NCBI GenBank assembly: GCA_016081115.2
Contig: CM071935.1
Coordinates: 50,702,680-50,766,679, forward strand
Length of the DNA stretch: 64,000 nucleotides
Source of the DNA: Rehmannia glutinosa
Taxonomy: Eukaryota > Streptophyta > Magnoliopsida > Lamiales > Orobanchaceae
Reading direction: 5' to 3'
Shown here: in pieces, positions 1 to 11,510 of the stretch
Numbering within the stretch: position 1 is the stretch's first letter
Layout: every line of letters begins with the position of its first letter
Made by a program: the position numbers and the translations under genes
The notes under the pieces: model-generated
What the model was told of the DNA's origin: nothing
Database searches by the model: none
The model's input: only the letters and a program-made list of their open reading frames with translations

Positions 1-1889
1 AACTAAACAATCGTAAATAAATCCTTAGGCCTTGTTACATCCACCGCTCTTAGCCAGCGCCATCTCCTTCACCTGAAAAGATTGTTATATGTGGGTGAGC
101 GACACAGCTCAGTGGAGTATAAATTGTCCAAGCTAATACACAGATATCTCACATAGGCATGCAAATGCAATCCAATAGGACATAGCATAGTTCTTTTGAA
201 AAACCATAGACATAGACCATATGTAGCACTGCAGGGGTTCCACGAGGGATACATCGAATTTGACCTCTTGAGTCCCTGGCTCAATAGTGCCTAAGCAACT
301 GTACTACACATTCATGCAAAATAATCAAGCATTTAACAAGGATAATAAAATTTAGAAAAAGAAACCCCACCTTGAACGTAGCTTTGAAAATTAAGTAGAG
401 CCTAGAAGTGTCGGATGCAAGCACGCCTAATCCTCGCTCGATAAAGCGCCTAATCAATAGAAAATAATACTAGTAAAAATCCTCGAATATTCTAACCTTA
501 AACTTAAAAAATAATAATCTAAAATCCTAATTTTGGGGCATAAAAAAAAGAATTGAAGGTTGAATTGGAATCAAGATAGAAATTGGAATTAGAGACTAAT
601 TTGATGGTTTGGGGCTGAAGGGCAATTCTGTCAATAGTTTATGGGGAACACATCCCAAAATCCTCCTTCCCCTTTCTTCACTTTCCCATACGTAAACTAC
701 TCTCTCCCTCTCTTCCATTTTCTCTCTCTTTTCTCTTTCCTTTTCCCAATTTTTCTTTTCCTTATATTTTCCTACTTTTTCCTAATCACCCATACACAAC
801 ATCACAGCCCAACAATTCTTTTCCTTCTACTTATTTTCTCTTTTCTTTTTCTTTTTCCTTTTCTCTTTTTTTCCTCTTTTCCTCACTCGGTCAACACAGC
901 CTAATCCCACCCCCCTTTCTTTCTTTTTCTTTCTTCTCCCTTTTTAATTCTCTCTTTCTTTCTGTTTCTTTTCTTCAGTTTCGAACCAGGCAACAAGTAC
1001 AACCCCCCCCACAAATCATCTTCCTATTTTTCTCAAAACCTCAATGCTCCCGTCACCCTATCTCACTCTACAACACGACGGTAGAACAGCCCGTGAAAAC
1101 CGCAACTTCACTTTCCGACGCGGTGGGTTTTTCGGTGGAGTTCTTGGGTTTCAAGGGAAGTGGCGGTGGCGATGAGTTTGTGGGTTCTGTAGTTTTCCGG
1201 CGAAAGCTTGGCGATGGGGCTTTCTGGGTTTGTTATTCCGACGGCGGTGTCGGGGGTAAGGCATACTGTTGTCGGCGAATTTCGTGGGTGGTGGCTCGGT
1301 TTTGGGCTGAATCGGTGATTTCGGGCCAGACATATATGGGTAAGTTGGGTGTTCGGTTTTTTTCCGTCGAATTTGTGGGTTTGGATTTTAGGTGAAGGAT
1401 GATAGTTTATGGTCGCCGCTCGATTGGGTTTTTGGTTTAGGAAGTGATTTTGGTTTTGGTCGTGTACATACCTAAAGGCAAAATCGAATGATAACTTTGT
1501 TCACCTTGGTTCTCTTGGGATACATATGTTTTGTTTTTTTTTTGGGATTGGACTATTGATCTATTTTATGGCTTAATTAGGGTTTTATCTCCTTTGGATT
1601 CTCATGAATTGGGTAAAGGATATAACAAGATTTTGATATATTTGGAAATTTGAAATTGGTATCTTGATATTCTAGAATACTACTGTAATTGGACTTCTTT
1701 TAATGGGCTAATTGATAATGAGTTCACATTAAATTAGTTTGTTTAAACTTGGGCCTGGACAATTGGACATTGGACTTAAAAGATTAGGCTTGAATTAAAA
1801 AAAATATAATTAGACCCTAAATAAAAACTAACTAAAAATCTAAAATTCACAATTCTTAATAAAAGCCCAAAATAAATTTCTGGGTATTA
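1..1889 (-). mobile_element. Tekay/Del-like Ty3/gypsy LTR, minus strand, cut by window start
   Basis: Read on the minus strand, an LTR-like sequence begins at 1889 with TGTAATACCCAG, the kind of start seen in plant Tekay (Del) chromovirus LTRs. Toward 1-300 it shows a segment I associate with the 3' part of such LTRs (GGAACCCCTGCAGTGCTAC, then TATGGTCTATGTCTATGG, then a CACTGAGCTGTGTCGCTCACC stretch). The far end lies outside the window. The base run just outside the start (1890 onward) is not purine-rich on the minus strand, so this is more likely a 5' or solo LTR than a 3' LTR. No supported ORF lies inside. Lineage assignment is from pattern memory and not from an alignment. Confidence 0.55.
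640..985. repeat. Pyrimidine-rich low-complexity tract inside the Tekay-like LTR
   Basis: About 340 bases are almost entirely C and T on the plus strand (many TTTTCTCTTT and CTTTCTTTC runs), so purine-rich on the element strand. It is open in one plus-strand frame for about 87 codons, but the product would be only Phe/Leu/Ser/Pro, as expected from composition. It may be promoter or leader sequence of the LTR, or simple expansion. Confidence 0.6.
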
Positions 1890-2049
1890 CAACAATAGAA
1901 GATTTTTTTTATCACAAACTCAAAATTGAGAGAAGTTCAAACGAATGAGGCTTACTAGCTAGTGATTTCCAGTTGGTTACAAAGATTGCAACATGAAAAA
2001 ATCTGAGCACCAAAAGTTAGAGAAAGGGCTAATCATAGCTTAAAAGGCA

Positions 2050-2430
2050 AGATTACAAACAGAAGTTCATACAATCAGAGGAAACAAATCTAAAAGACAG
2101 AAAGTTAAAGCAACAAGCTAAGTTGCTGATGTCTTCGGCAATTGGAGATCTTTTTTTCATGAGATTGGAGTTATGGTTTAAATCCAACGTAATTTCCTTA
2201 GCATCAACAACCACAGAGATAAATTTCCATTCTTGATTTGTAGCTCAGACAAAATGAAAAGAATAGTCTCGAGGTAAAGCTCCACTGGACCTTTAGAAGC
2301 ATCCTTAGAGTTAGCCCAAGCTTGGAAGAGATGGCCAGCTTCATCATAAGCCACAAAACCAACACCAGAAGTGGTAAGAACAGAAAAACAAACACTGATA
2401 AATATAAGTTGGTGTGATTGCACTTTGAAG
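2050..2430 (-). pseudogene. RNase H-like (RVT_3 type) domain fragment
   Basis: On the minus strand the product shows TSGVGFVAYDEAGHLFQAWA followed by a VELYLETILFILSEL helix. This is the arrangement of the plant RVT_3 RNase H-like domain: a G-x-G-x-V strand, D-x-x-G turn, then a helix around the E-x-x-A/L-E motif. After one frameshift near 2220 the frame continues with VVVDAKEITLDLN, which fits the next strand with its Asp, and then IAEDISNL. The first catalytic Asp is not visible upstream. Such domains occur in LINE-type reverse transcriptases and in stand-alone plant genes; I cannot tell which. It is frameshifted and short, so most likely a relic. Confidence 0.5.
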
Positions 2431-2589
2431 ACATTTGTTCAAAATTGAGCTCGTTGGGTGTCGTCTAATAAATTACAATTCAATGGCCCAATGGTGTTTC
2501 TGATGGTGATTGTTTTCCTGTAAAATTGCATATATGTTTTTATTTGTATATAGTAAGTTATTTTAATTTTACTATATTTTATTTTATAG

Positions 2590-2695
2590 GTACTCTATGT
2601 TGTCAGAGTTGTTGTTTGCATAAGTATTCCAAGGACGTTTCCAAGCATATTGGCTTGGAGTGGAGAGAGACTAAAAGAAAGAAGTTCGAAAGAGA
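2590..2695 (+). other. Exon-like segment after a splice-acceptor-like tract
   Basis: A T-rich run ending TTTATTTTATAG precedes 35 open codons that include KYSKDVSKHIGLEWRETK and end with TGA at about 2695. The peptide has a normal-looking amino acid mix, unlike the composition-driven ORFs around it. I do not recognise the family. It could be the last exon of a host gene fragment or chance. Confidence 0.2.
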
Positions 2696-2736
2696 TTGAA
2701 CTTAGGGCATATGGCCAGGGTTATGTTGATGCACCG

Positions 2737-4286
2737 TGTAGGTCCCAAGGGGTGTGGTGTAAGGTTTAGAAGAGGGGTTGAATAAACCTTACCAACTTTT
2801 GCAATTTAGTCCTTTTAAAATATTTCAACAGAGTTGACTCAAATCAGCTAAGTCATTGGGGGACAGCTATGTTGACTTACTTCAGCAAAGTTACCCACTC
2901 AACAGACTCGACTGAGCTGTTGATAATATATCTTAGCTGCGTCAGCTAACACTTAACTTTTTAGTTGATTTGGTTTTATACAGCGGAAGACTTAACACCC
3001 TTGTTAATTTTAAACTTGTTTTTAACACTTGTTCTTAGAAATGATATTATCAGCTAGGTTAGCAATTTAACTTAAACAAGAGATATAAATATATGCAGGA
3101 AAGTAAAATGTTGTAAGTAAATGGAACAAGTAAATTTTACAGTGGTTCGAGGATGGGGTAATTCCTCTAATCCACTCTTCTCCAACTACTGGAGGAATCC
3201 ACTAAGTAACATATCAGGTTACAAAGTAGTTCTCAGTGTAGAGACAACCTTGATCACACAGTTGGCTTCTCCTGCGACTCAGCTTCTCCACAAGATAGTT
3301 GCCTTGCTACTTCAGCTCCCTTCAAACCCTTGGAATTGATCACACAGCCTTCCAACGAGCTTGAAACTTCTGGTTCCACCTTGAACCTTACTACAGCTCC
3401 TTCAATCTTGGAGATTAGACCCTTTTTTGTTCTTAAAACTTTTTCCTCTTCAACTGGTTGAAGTATTCTTTCCTTCACAGTGTGTTGGATCGAGTTCCTT
3501 GGAGTATTAGGCTTGAGGAATTTCTTGATAAGCTAGAGAGAATATTTGCAGGTATTTCTTGCTTTGAATTGCTTAGAATGCTTGGTCTCTCGTACCCATC
3601 TCTCTTGCTTCCTCAGCCTTTTATAGTGTTCATTTGAAAATTTGCCCGTTGAAGAGAGAGGTTATTTTCAAATGACATTTTCTTGTACGTTGGCTTGTCT
3701 ATTCTTGACTTGCAGCATTGTGACGGTGCATTTCCTTGTATTAAATTACTCTGCAGCTTTTCAAGTCCTAACACAATCTTCATTGGTTCCCATTGGTTTA
3801 TTCCTTTTGCACGCTTCTGGGACGAACACTTTATGACATGGTAGTATGGATGTATTACTATTTTAATTAATATCATTGACTTCCGCGAAACGGATATATA
3901 TTAGTCGACTTGGCTGGACAGCTGCCTTACCCCTTTGACTTTAGTCTACTCCAACCTTTTATGATTGACTCAACTGTCAATTCAATTGGTAGACTTGGCT
4001 CTTTACTGACTTGGTTGTTGTTTCTTCAACCTTTACTCAGTTGTTCCTCAGCTGGATCTCCTACTGTCGAGTTTGTGCCTTCCATCTTGATGACACTCAG
4101 TTGACACACAATTGGGTCTTCACTTCAATCTTCAGTTGACTTCTTGCATTCTTCAACATAGCTGACTTCACTCAGCTGATGCAGTCCTATCTATTACAAA
4201 ATAGAAATACAAGAAAAATGGGGTGCCAACTTTGTATTCTAAGTGTTACATGGTATCATCAAAATCTAATAATAAATTTCCTAGCA
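2737..4286 (-). repeat. S1-a 3' LTR (Sirevirus family S1)
   Basis: The plus strand reads TGTAGGTCCCAAGGGG at the left end and AATAAATTTCCTAGCA at the right. This is the reverse complement of the S1 LTR ends seen at 26179-27744. Length is 1550 bp against 1566 bp for the S1-d copy. A polypurine tract abuts it on the right, so on the element strand it is the 3' LTR. The five bases outside the left end are CACCG; the matching target duplication is not present because the 5' end of this element is lost. Short ORFs inside the LTR (for example 3121-3339 and 3254-3478) are not genes. Confidence 0.85.
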
Positions 4287-4302
4287 ATTCCCCTTTTTGA
4301 TA
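4287..4302 (-). other. Polypurine tract of S1-a
   Basis: On the minus strand ATCAAAAAGGGGAAT lies directly against the 3' LTR start. This is the position and composition expected of the primer for plus-strand DNA synthesis. Confidence 0.75.
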
Positions 4303-4586
4303 ATGCCAAAACTTAAAATACAAATAATAGCAAACACAAGCAGTGCAGTAACAAAGAATGTATGAGTTGAATATGTCAATTTTATTGATCATAGCATTCT
4401 TGTCCTTTACAAAGTTGTTTACAAAATGTACTATATGCACTGTATCAGAGCTTATACATACATTTGAATTACAACATGATCAAGGTAAAGCTGTTACAAT
4501 AGGTGTCAGAGCATTATGAGGTTTCAAAATACTTACAGATGTGTATTTACAGTAAAGTAAAATACGGGAAGGGGCTATAGCCGTCT
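4303..4586 (-). other. S1-a untranslated stretch between xORF and polypurine tract
   Basis: About 280 bases with no supported ORF lie between the xORF stop (4587) and the polypurine tract. They are presumed 3' untranslated sequence of the retrotransposon. Confidence 0.5.
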
Positions 4587-7500
4587 TCAACGCCTTGGAT
4601 GCTTCATTATTCTCTCTTCATCTTCAGCTCTGCTTCTGTCATCCTCTGCTCTTCTCCTTTTCCTCTCTTCTTCTTCTTTCTTCTGTTTCTCATAAGCGCG
4701 CTTAGCAGCAGGGTCATCCCTACATTGCCTCTCCTCCCATTCGCATGTAGCTCTCTCATTCTCTGTTTCTTGCCTCCTCACCGCCTCCTTATTTTTGTGT
4801 TCTACTTCAAAGTTTGCAAAATGATCATACCCAACCCAGTAATCCCTTCTTATGTGGATTAATATATTTTATGTCCTTTGGTCTCGGCTGTGGTGGAGTC
4901 CCTCTGCCTCTTCCACTACTTCTAGACCTTTCCCTCCCTCTAGTTGACTCAGCTCCTCCTCTAGGAGTGTACTGCATTGGTGTTTTTCCAGCTGAGTGAC
5001 TGTTGGAACTCTGCTGCCTATCAACTGATTTACACAAATCAAGGCCCTTCTTCCAGTACTAGTCCCACGCATGTGGTAGAGTCAAGTTCTTAAAGTAACC
5101 TTCTGCATCTAGAGTGTTAAACTCATCTAGGGATCTTGGCTCAGATCCTGCATCAGGTATTGTAATCTCTCTTGGAGATTTGATTGCTGGGGAATCCTTC
5201 AATAATCCTGCTGGGGACCATCGTACCTTGTTCTGATTTACTTAATGCGCTCACTGTGCTTCTCAACTACCTTTTCAAACTCAACTTCGATGGTTTTTCT
5301 TGATTCCTTGACTTCCATCTCAGTTTTCTCTTCTAAACTAACTCTTTAGGTAGTTTGCTAAGAAGTGAGGCTGTGACTTCTCCTCGATGAGGGGTTTTGG
5401 CAAACATGATTTTCAGAGGGGGATTTTTCACTGAGCTTCCTTCCCCTTTAGTTGCTTCCCCTTGCTCTCATTCCTCATGACTCCCAGGCCCTTCCTTCAG
5501 TTACCTCATGGCTTCCTCTTCCCTCTTTTTGGCACCATCACCAAAAGGTAAGTCAGGCCAGGGAACATACCACCAAGGATGAAATCGAGTCTTTCATTGA
5601 ATCATGTTTATCATGTGACTTGGAGTAAGCTATTCGGAACTCAGACCGCCTAGCTTTCGTCTCTGCTGCCATCAGCTTCATCTCTGTTTGGAGAACCTGA
5701 ATCTGCTAACTCATGTTGGACTCCAATCTAGCAATTTTGTTCTTGTGTTGCAGCTTGAGAAACTCCATGTCCGATTTATGAGACTCGTCTATCCTGAAAA
5801 TGTGGTCTCGAAGCCTTTCTTGGAACTTGAGGTTGTCAGAGCTCCAGAACCATCTTCGCAAATAGTGATTTGAAATACGGAACCTGCTCTCTCCTCATAG
5901 CTTTCACTTGTCCCACACATTATCGGATTCTCAACACAGTACCTCTGATGTCTCTGGTGATCGTAGGATCCCTGTTGTCTAGTCTTTGGTCCAAAGATGC
6001 AAAGCCATGCTCCATCTTCTAGATCTCTTCACAGATGGCTTTAAATGCTTTTTCGAAGTTAGGCTGTCTCTCGAGGGTGATCTTGCGGCCATCTTTGCAT
6101 CAAAGTCGAACCATATAGGCATAATAGTAGTTTCACCTGGAGCTTAGAGTTCTTCTGGGGTCACTTGGACATTATAAAGATCTTGTTCTCGAGAAGATTT
6201 GGCTTCAAATGGAATGTGCGCCTCGAATGGAAAGTATTCCGCAAATAGATCATCAGGAAAGATAGGAATACCCACTCTCTGTACGTGTTGGGCTTTTCCC
6301 TTTTCCTCTAAGATATTCTCAGCTCTACATGCCTCGGCTATATATCGGCTTCATCGGCATCTTGGCGATTTGTGTGAGCCTCTTTGAGTGAATAATCCTC
6401 GATTGTCTTAATGACTTTCTCGATATCAGTTGTTGCTTTATTTTGAGTTATCTGGTCCTCAGCTGACTCATCAGCTTCATCAGAAGGTGAAGGAACCATT
6501 GGGGTTGGCTCATCCACGAATATAAATCACATCGGAGCAGCTTTGTCACTAGCTTCACTCCGAGAGGCTTGAGCATCCTCAACTTTGTTCTTATTAGATT
6601 CATCAATGGGGGTGGACTCAACTTTATCATCTGATTCTAGCAATTGAGTATCAACATGTTCCTGTGAATCACGAAGGGCGCTGATTTCTTCCTCTTCATT
6701 AGCTACCTCCACTTGAGGACTTGGATCAATAACAGTTTCTTTACCCAAGGAAGTCTCAACCTCCTTTGGGGCTTCTTTACCCTCATCAGTCTCAACCGCT
6801 GGAGGGCCTTGGGCATCCATGTTTGCAGTCTCAACTGCACCAGGGTCTTGAGCAGATATCCCTTAAGCAGACTCAGCTGCCTTAGGGTCTTTGATGGCAT
6901 CCGTCAGAGTCTCAAATCCTAGTATTGCAATTTCAGGGCCAGGAGTCTCAACACCCATGGCCTCTGTTCCATCCTTTGCCTTAGTTGCATCAATAGCGTC
7001 ATCGGCCTTTAGTGCTGATGAGGTTTTAGCTGAGACAGTCTCAACCATGTGAGCTTCATCAACTTCACTCTGTTGTTTGTGTTGTTTCTTACCTTCACCT
7101 GCAAACAACATAAATTGGTCTCCCAAATCTTCCTCCGACCTAGCTGTGGTGGTGAGAGCTTCCCCCTCAGCTGGCGCACCAGCTAAGTTAAGAGTAGTGG
7201 GGTTACTCTACACCTGAGACTCGGTTGTTATTTCTGTTGAGTGATTAACCCTGGGGGCAGGTGTCTCAATACCTTCTGCATGAGTTGGCTCGGCTAAAGT
7301 GCCCGCTTCATCACCATCTTTAGCTTCATCGCCAATCTTCTGAGTTCCATCTTCTGAGTGCATGGGGGATGTGGTGGCAGCAATATTGATAGCTATGTTA
7401 TGCACCACATCCATAATGTCAGGGACTAAGGAGAGTGAAGAAGATTCTCCTGGACCCTCTTGCATTTGTTGCTCATTCATATTCTTTCATGGATTTCTGG

Positions 7501-8524
7501 AATTTAGCTTTCTCTGCTACCACAGCAGGGTCGATTTCCTCTATGTCACTATCACTGATGTTAGCTGAATTCAGTGCATGTTCAGGCGCACCAGTAAATA
7601 AACAAATTTGGGGCTTCATTGACTCCTTAAAATCCTTGGCCTTTTCCAAGAATCTTTGCTTTTCGTGTTCCTTCTTTTCATAAAGGAAAATCATGCAAAA
7701 GTCGGGATCAAAGGCGGAGCAGAGAGAAAAATTGCCCAGGAAGCTTAAGAGCTCCTCTTCTTCTTCATCGAATTTTGGGTGCTCAAATTGTTCTCGAGAG
7801 TAACTCAACTTCCAACTTATCCATTCCCTCAATCTCTCCTGAACGTCAGGATAGACATGAGATAACATCATAAGGTCATCATCATCTCCTTCCTCCTGAA
7901 TGGTAGCGAGTGGAGCATGTTCCTCCTCAGGTTCATGAGCATATGTCTTAGGGGATTGGACAACTCTTTCTTCATGTTGCTTGGTTGTCTCAGCTCCGTG
8001 TTCTCCACAGCTATCTCTTGAGTAGTTAGGTCTTCGACGGTCTACTGATCGACATCAACAGTCTTCTCTTTGTCCGTGGTGGATGCATCACCACCATCTT
8101 TTTCTTTTGATTGCTCTTCTTGGATTGCAACAGTCTCTTTCTTAGGCTGAGTGGCAGACTCAGCTTTCTCCAATTTGGACTTGCGAACAAGTCTTCTTCT
8201 CTTAGGCTTCACAAGAGGAATCTCGTCCTCTTCAGCATCTTCGGTGGCTTCTGGCTCCACTATCTTTATCCTCTTCAATGTAGCTGGCTTGCGGGGCGCA
8301 ACTGAGCGTTTCTTCTTCACAACCAGAGAAGGTTTAGATATGTCCTTCTCAGTCTCGGCTGCTGGGGTAGGGACTTCTTATTCGGCTGTTGGGGCAGGTT
8401 CTTTTGGCTCGGCTGCAGGGGCAGGAGCCTTCTTTCACTTGGCTGCAGGGGGAGGTGCTGGCTTAGCTGCAGCGGCTCTCTTCTTTTGGATAGGTTTAGG
8501 AGAGAGATTTGGGTTGGAAGAAGT
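4587..8524 (-). pseudogene. S1-a xORF, C-terminal tail (broken)
   Basis: This is the long tail of the extra ORF, read right to left. It opens with Lys/Ala/Pro-rich sequence and a basic KKKRSVAPRKPATLKR patch (8320-8270), possibly a nuclear localisation signal. A segment near 7871-7700 (SFLGN, then KKEHEKQRFLEKAKDF) is shared with S1-c. Next come very acidic stretches with recurring VET motifs (7126-6530), a degenerate zone (6450-5080), an Arg/Gly/Ser-rich piece near 4900-5000, and a Glu/Arg-rich helix ending at a TGA at 4587-4589. Several stops and frameshifts interrupt it. If it was once a single ORF with the N-terminal part at 10117-10876, it was about 1,590 codons. Function unknown; the acidic, coiled and basic segments suggest a nucleic-acid or chromatin-associated protein, but that is inference. 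Confidence 0.55.
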
Positions 8525-10116
8525 TGATGCGTGTAAAATATACGTGCATTTTAGGGCTTAAAATGATATAGATTTGATGCATTTGCATGTATATTTAGTG
8601 TGTTTTACTTGGTTTTCTTTGTTGGGCGTGATACTGCGTACTCTTGTGAATTTTACAGAAAATGGAGCCAAATTGGATATAAAACGATATCACATTCCAA
8701 AGTATAGGTCAAAAGCTAAGATACAAGCAAATATGTGAAGGAGAGAAGCACGGACGATCAAACAAAATGAAATTACTTTAAAAAACATCCATATGCGCTT
8801 ACAGTTTCCAACACTGGCAGAGCTTAGTATTTGGGCCATAACGTTCTCTACAAAATTGATATGAAGGTGATTCAAGTGGTTTTGGACAGCTAAGAGAAAT
8901 GGCGACAACTTTCATGAAGACTCTAGGAGCCAATTCGGACAAACACATTCACAAAAACACATCACACAGTCGGACCATGTGGTGTCACACGGCCGTGTGA
9001 AAATACCGGTGTGGAATGACACAACCGTGTGAAGTGGGGAAAAATAGGGGACGGAACCAAGCCCGCACGGCCAGGATATGTGAACCCACACAACCATGTG
9101 GGAAAGGGTTGTGCATAAAACCACACGATCGTGTGGGACTCTCCCAAACACATTTTTCAGAGTTCTTTTCCCGTTCCAACTCTACAAGTGATCTCTCCAA
9201 GTATCTATAAAAGAGACCCAAGGCTTGCACAAAATTTCATCACTTCATACAGAGAAAACACATCAAATTGCACAAGAACGCCACAAGGCTTTCGCATCTA
9301 CGGGAGCACAAGAGCTTCGAAGGCTTACGAGGAGAATCCATCCTGACAAGAAGGTGTTTTCTTTCTATGTCTAGATCTCTTGTCTGTGCTTACACGATGC
9401 CAAAATGTTGATTTCAAATTTGTCTATGAGTTTGTAATCAATGTTTGGCATATCTTTCGGATCTAGGGCATAATCGATATTGTGGATTCATGTTAAATAT
9501 GATTAATGTTTTTTCTTCATTGATTCATGCTTTCTATTTTATGAACTCGAGTGCTTATTTATAATTGCTTTTATTTTCCGGGAATAATTTGCATGTCATA
9601 TTTGTTAGTGCGAGATTCGGGAGATGAGTTATAACAAAGACGAAAATCGAATTCAGACATAAACAAGTGTTACATGTCGAAAGACCTACAACTGTTTGTG
9701 GGGAGTCATTTAATTCATAAATCTTTTGGGAGTTAATAATAGTTGTAACGTATCGGGAGATCTACATTTGTTATTAATCTACTCTCTATTTATCACCCGG
9801 GAGAATAAACTATCTTAGGAATTTAACCCATAGAATTACATGACTTGGTTTTTAAAACTTTAATTGCATTTAATATTGAAGAAACATGTTGAGATTATGT
9901 GCCTAAGGTTGCTCCTGTAGTTGTTGAAAATACTTGTGGGGTTCGCAAATTTATTTAGTTTTCTTTCTAAATTTTGATTTTTATTAATACTCAATATTCG
10001 GTTGCTTCAATAAAATTGGAATGCGATGTTATTATAGCCTAAGTGATTCACATATCAATCCCTGAGGAATACGACCTTGCTTGCCATTATTCTATAAACT
10101 ACACTATACACTTGCA
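8525..10116 (+). mobile_element. Ty3/gypsy-like solo LTR inserted in S1-a xORF
   Basis: A 1.6 kb block separates two parts of the xORF. It starts TGATGCGTGTAAAA and ends CACTATACACTTGCA, and recurs truncated at 10877-11508 and, inverted, at 42272-43594, where a polypurine tract adjoins it. It contains several imperfect copies of the palindrome CACACGGCCGTGTG between 8960 and 9140, and a TATAAAAG box at 9205. No gag or pol is present, so it is a solo LTR. Edges are uncertain by about 5 bp: the flanks GTTGA and GTTGT would be a 4-of-5 target duplication only if the left edge is 8528. Confidence 0.65.
9205..9213 (+). promoter_or_regulatory. TATA-like box in the solo LTR
   Basis: TATCTATAAAAGAGACCC lies about 680 bp into the LTR. 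The same motif recurs at 11340-11350 in the truncated second copy. Conservation between two copies and position fit an LTR promoter. Confidence 0.45.
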
Positions 10117-10876
10117 GTTGTATGATCCAAATATTTTTGGCGAATAGCAGTTGTGTCTTCTGGAGTGGGGTCAGCTGACTCACCCTCGTTGGTGTCAGCA
10201 TTACTTGCATGCGCTTGCCTCTGAGCGCCAGACATATTTGCCTTGAACATCTTTTTGTTGACATGAAACGACTTTCCATGTCTCAGCGCAATTCCCTTTA
10301 CCTCCATGAGATGGCCAATCGCCAAGCCATATCCCAGTGAGCCTCCAAACAATCCATCTTCCTCAATGGTTTTGCTGATCACGTTCTGGCAGATTCTGTT
10401 GAAGATAAACTCAGCCTAGTTTACTTTCTTTTCTTCCATAATAGCAGCCATTACCACCAACTTAGTTCGAGACAGCTGATTAAAGCTTCTGAACTTCATG
10501 TCATTACACTTGGACACAATGTCCATCAGTTTGGGGTAATCATCCTTTATCATAGCCTTCTTGGCTAAATAGACAGCCTTCGCAGCTGACTCAGACTTGG
10601 CGATTTCCTTCCAAGCAACAACTAGGTTTACATCCTTCTCAGCAATCTTCTTTAACCCAAAAGAGGGCAGTTTGCAGTGCTCAGCAAGGTTAGCAGAAGT
10701 GATCTTGATCTCCTTGTTGTCAACAGATGATCTAATCTCATTGTCATGCACTTCAGCGTTGACATAGAACAAGGCAACTTCCTCTAAGTACATATGAGAG
10801 TACTCCAGTATGAGAAAATTCTTCAGACCGTATTTCTTAAACTTTTCCGCGATCTTCTTCACCAGGGCCTTATCAG
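10117..10876 (-). pseudogene. S1-a xORF, N-terminal domain
   Basis: This is the conserved N-terminal domain of the S1 extra ORF. It shows ALVKKIAE, then EYSHMYLEEVALFYVNAEV, then LAEHCKLPSFGLKKI, KEIAKSESAAKAVY, KFRSFNQLSRTKLVVMAA, and after a break near 10400, GGSLGYGLAIGHLMEVKGIA. The order (FYVNAEV then a short leucine-proline motif then a -YGL-I-HLLE- helix) resembles the plant transposon-protein domain (Pfam Transposase_32 type). That resemblance is pattern-based, not searched. The same domain occurs in S1-b (17338-18345) and S1-c (19196-19702). A stop near 10416 breaks the frame. The first roughly 30 codons are missing because a gypsy LTR abuts at 10877. Confidence 0.65.
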
Positions 10877-11508
10877 TGATGTGTGTAAAACATACGTGCA
10901 TATTGGGCTTAAAATGATATATATTTGATGCATTTGCACTCATATTTGATATGTTTTTACTTGGTTTCCTTAGAAGGGCATGATACTGCGTATTCTTGTA
11001 ATTTTTACAGGAAATAGAGATTAAAAACGAAGAAATATCAGTTGGAATACCCGGCTAAGACTGGAGAATGTGAAGAGAATATTAAAATGACGAAGAAAAC
11101 GGACAAAAACACTTCACATGGCCGTGTGGTGTCACACGGCCGTGTGAAAATGACCATGTGGAATACCTGTGAAGTGGGAGAAAATAGGGGACGGAACCAA
11201 GCCCACGCCGTGTGAACCAATACAACCATGTGGTAAAGGGCAACGCATCACGCCACACAGCCAAGCCACGTGGGACTCTACCAAACGCATTTTTCGAAGT
11301 TCTTTTCCAATTCCAACTCTACAAGTGATCTCTCCAAGCATCTATAAAAGGGACCCAAGGTTTGCACGAAAATACATCACTTCATACAGAGAAAACACAT
11401 CAAATTACATAGGAACGCAAGAATCAAAGATCTTCTGAGAGAGGAAGGCTAGGTTGCGAAGAACACCACAAGGTCTTTCGCATCTATGGGAGCACAAGAG
11501 CTTCAAAG
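10877..11508 (+). mobile_element. Truncated copy of the 8525-10116 gypsy LTR
   Basis: It starts TGATGTGTGTAAAACATACG, matching the start of the solo LTR at 8525, and follows it with internal deletions through CACACGGCCGTGTG palindromes and the TATAAAAG box to AGAGCTTCAAAGG. There it stops abruptly at mid-gag sequence of S1-b. Only about the first third to half of the LTR remains. It therefore sits at the breakpoint between S1-a (minus) and S1-b (plus). Confidence 0.65.
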
Positions 11509-11510
11509 GA

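Larger units (their letters stand above)
1890..2736. other. Low-copy island between two LTRs
   Basis: This 850-bp stretch lies between the Tekay-like LTR and the S1-a 3' LTR. It holds an RNase H-like fragment on the minus strand and a short exon-like piece on the plus strand, annotated separately. Nothing else is recognised. It is the only stretch of this length at the left end that does not look like an LTR. Confidence 0.4.

Noticed and set aside
641..904. 87-codon ORF of Phe/Leu/Ser/Pro
   Set aside because: It is produced by a C/T-rich tract; no family resemblance.
1093..1395. 100-codon plus-strand frame, Gly/Val/Phe-rich
   Set aside because: It has no ATG (GTG start) and lies within the presumed Tekay-like LTR. 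No domain recognised.
8151..8561. 136-codon plus-strand ORF, Ala/Gly-rich
   Set aside because: It is the antisense shadow of the Ala/Pro/Lys-rich xORF tail on the minus strand and runs into the LTR at 8525.
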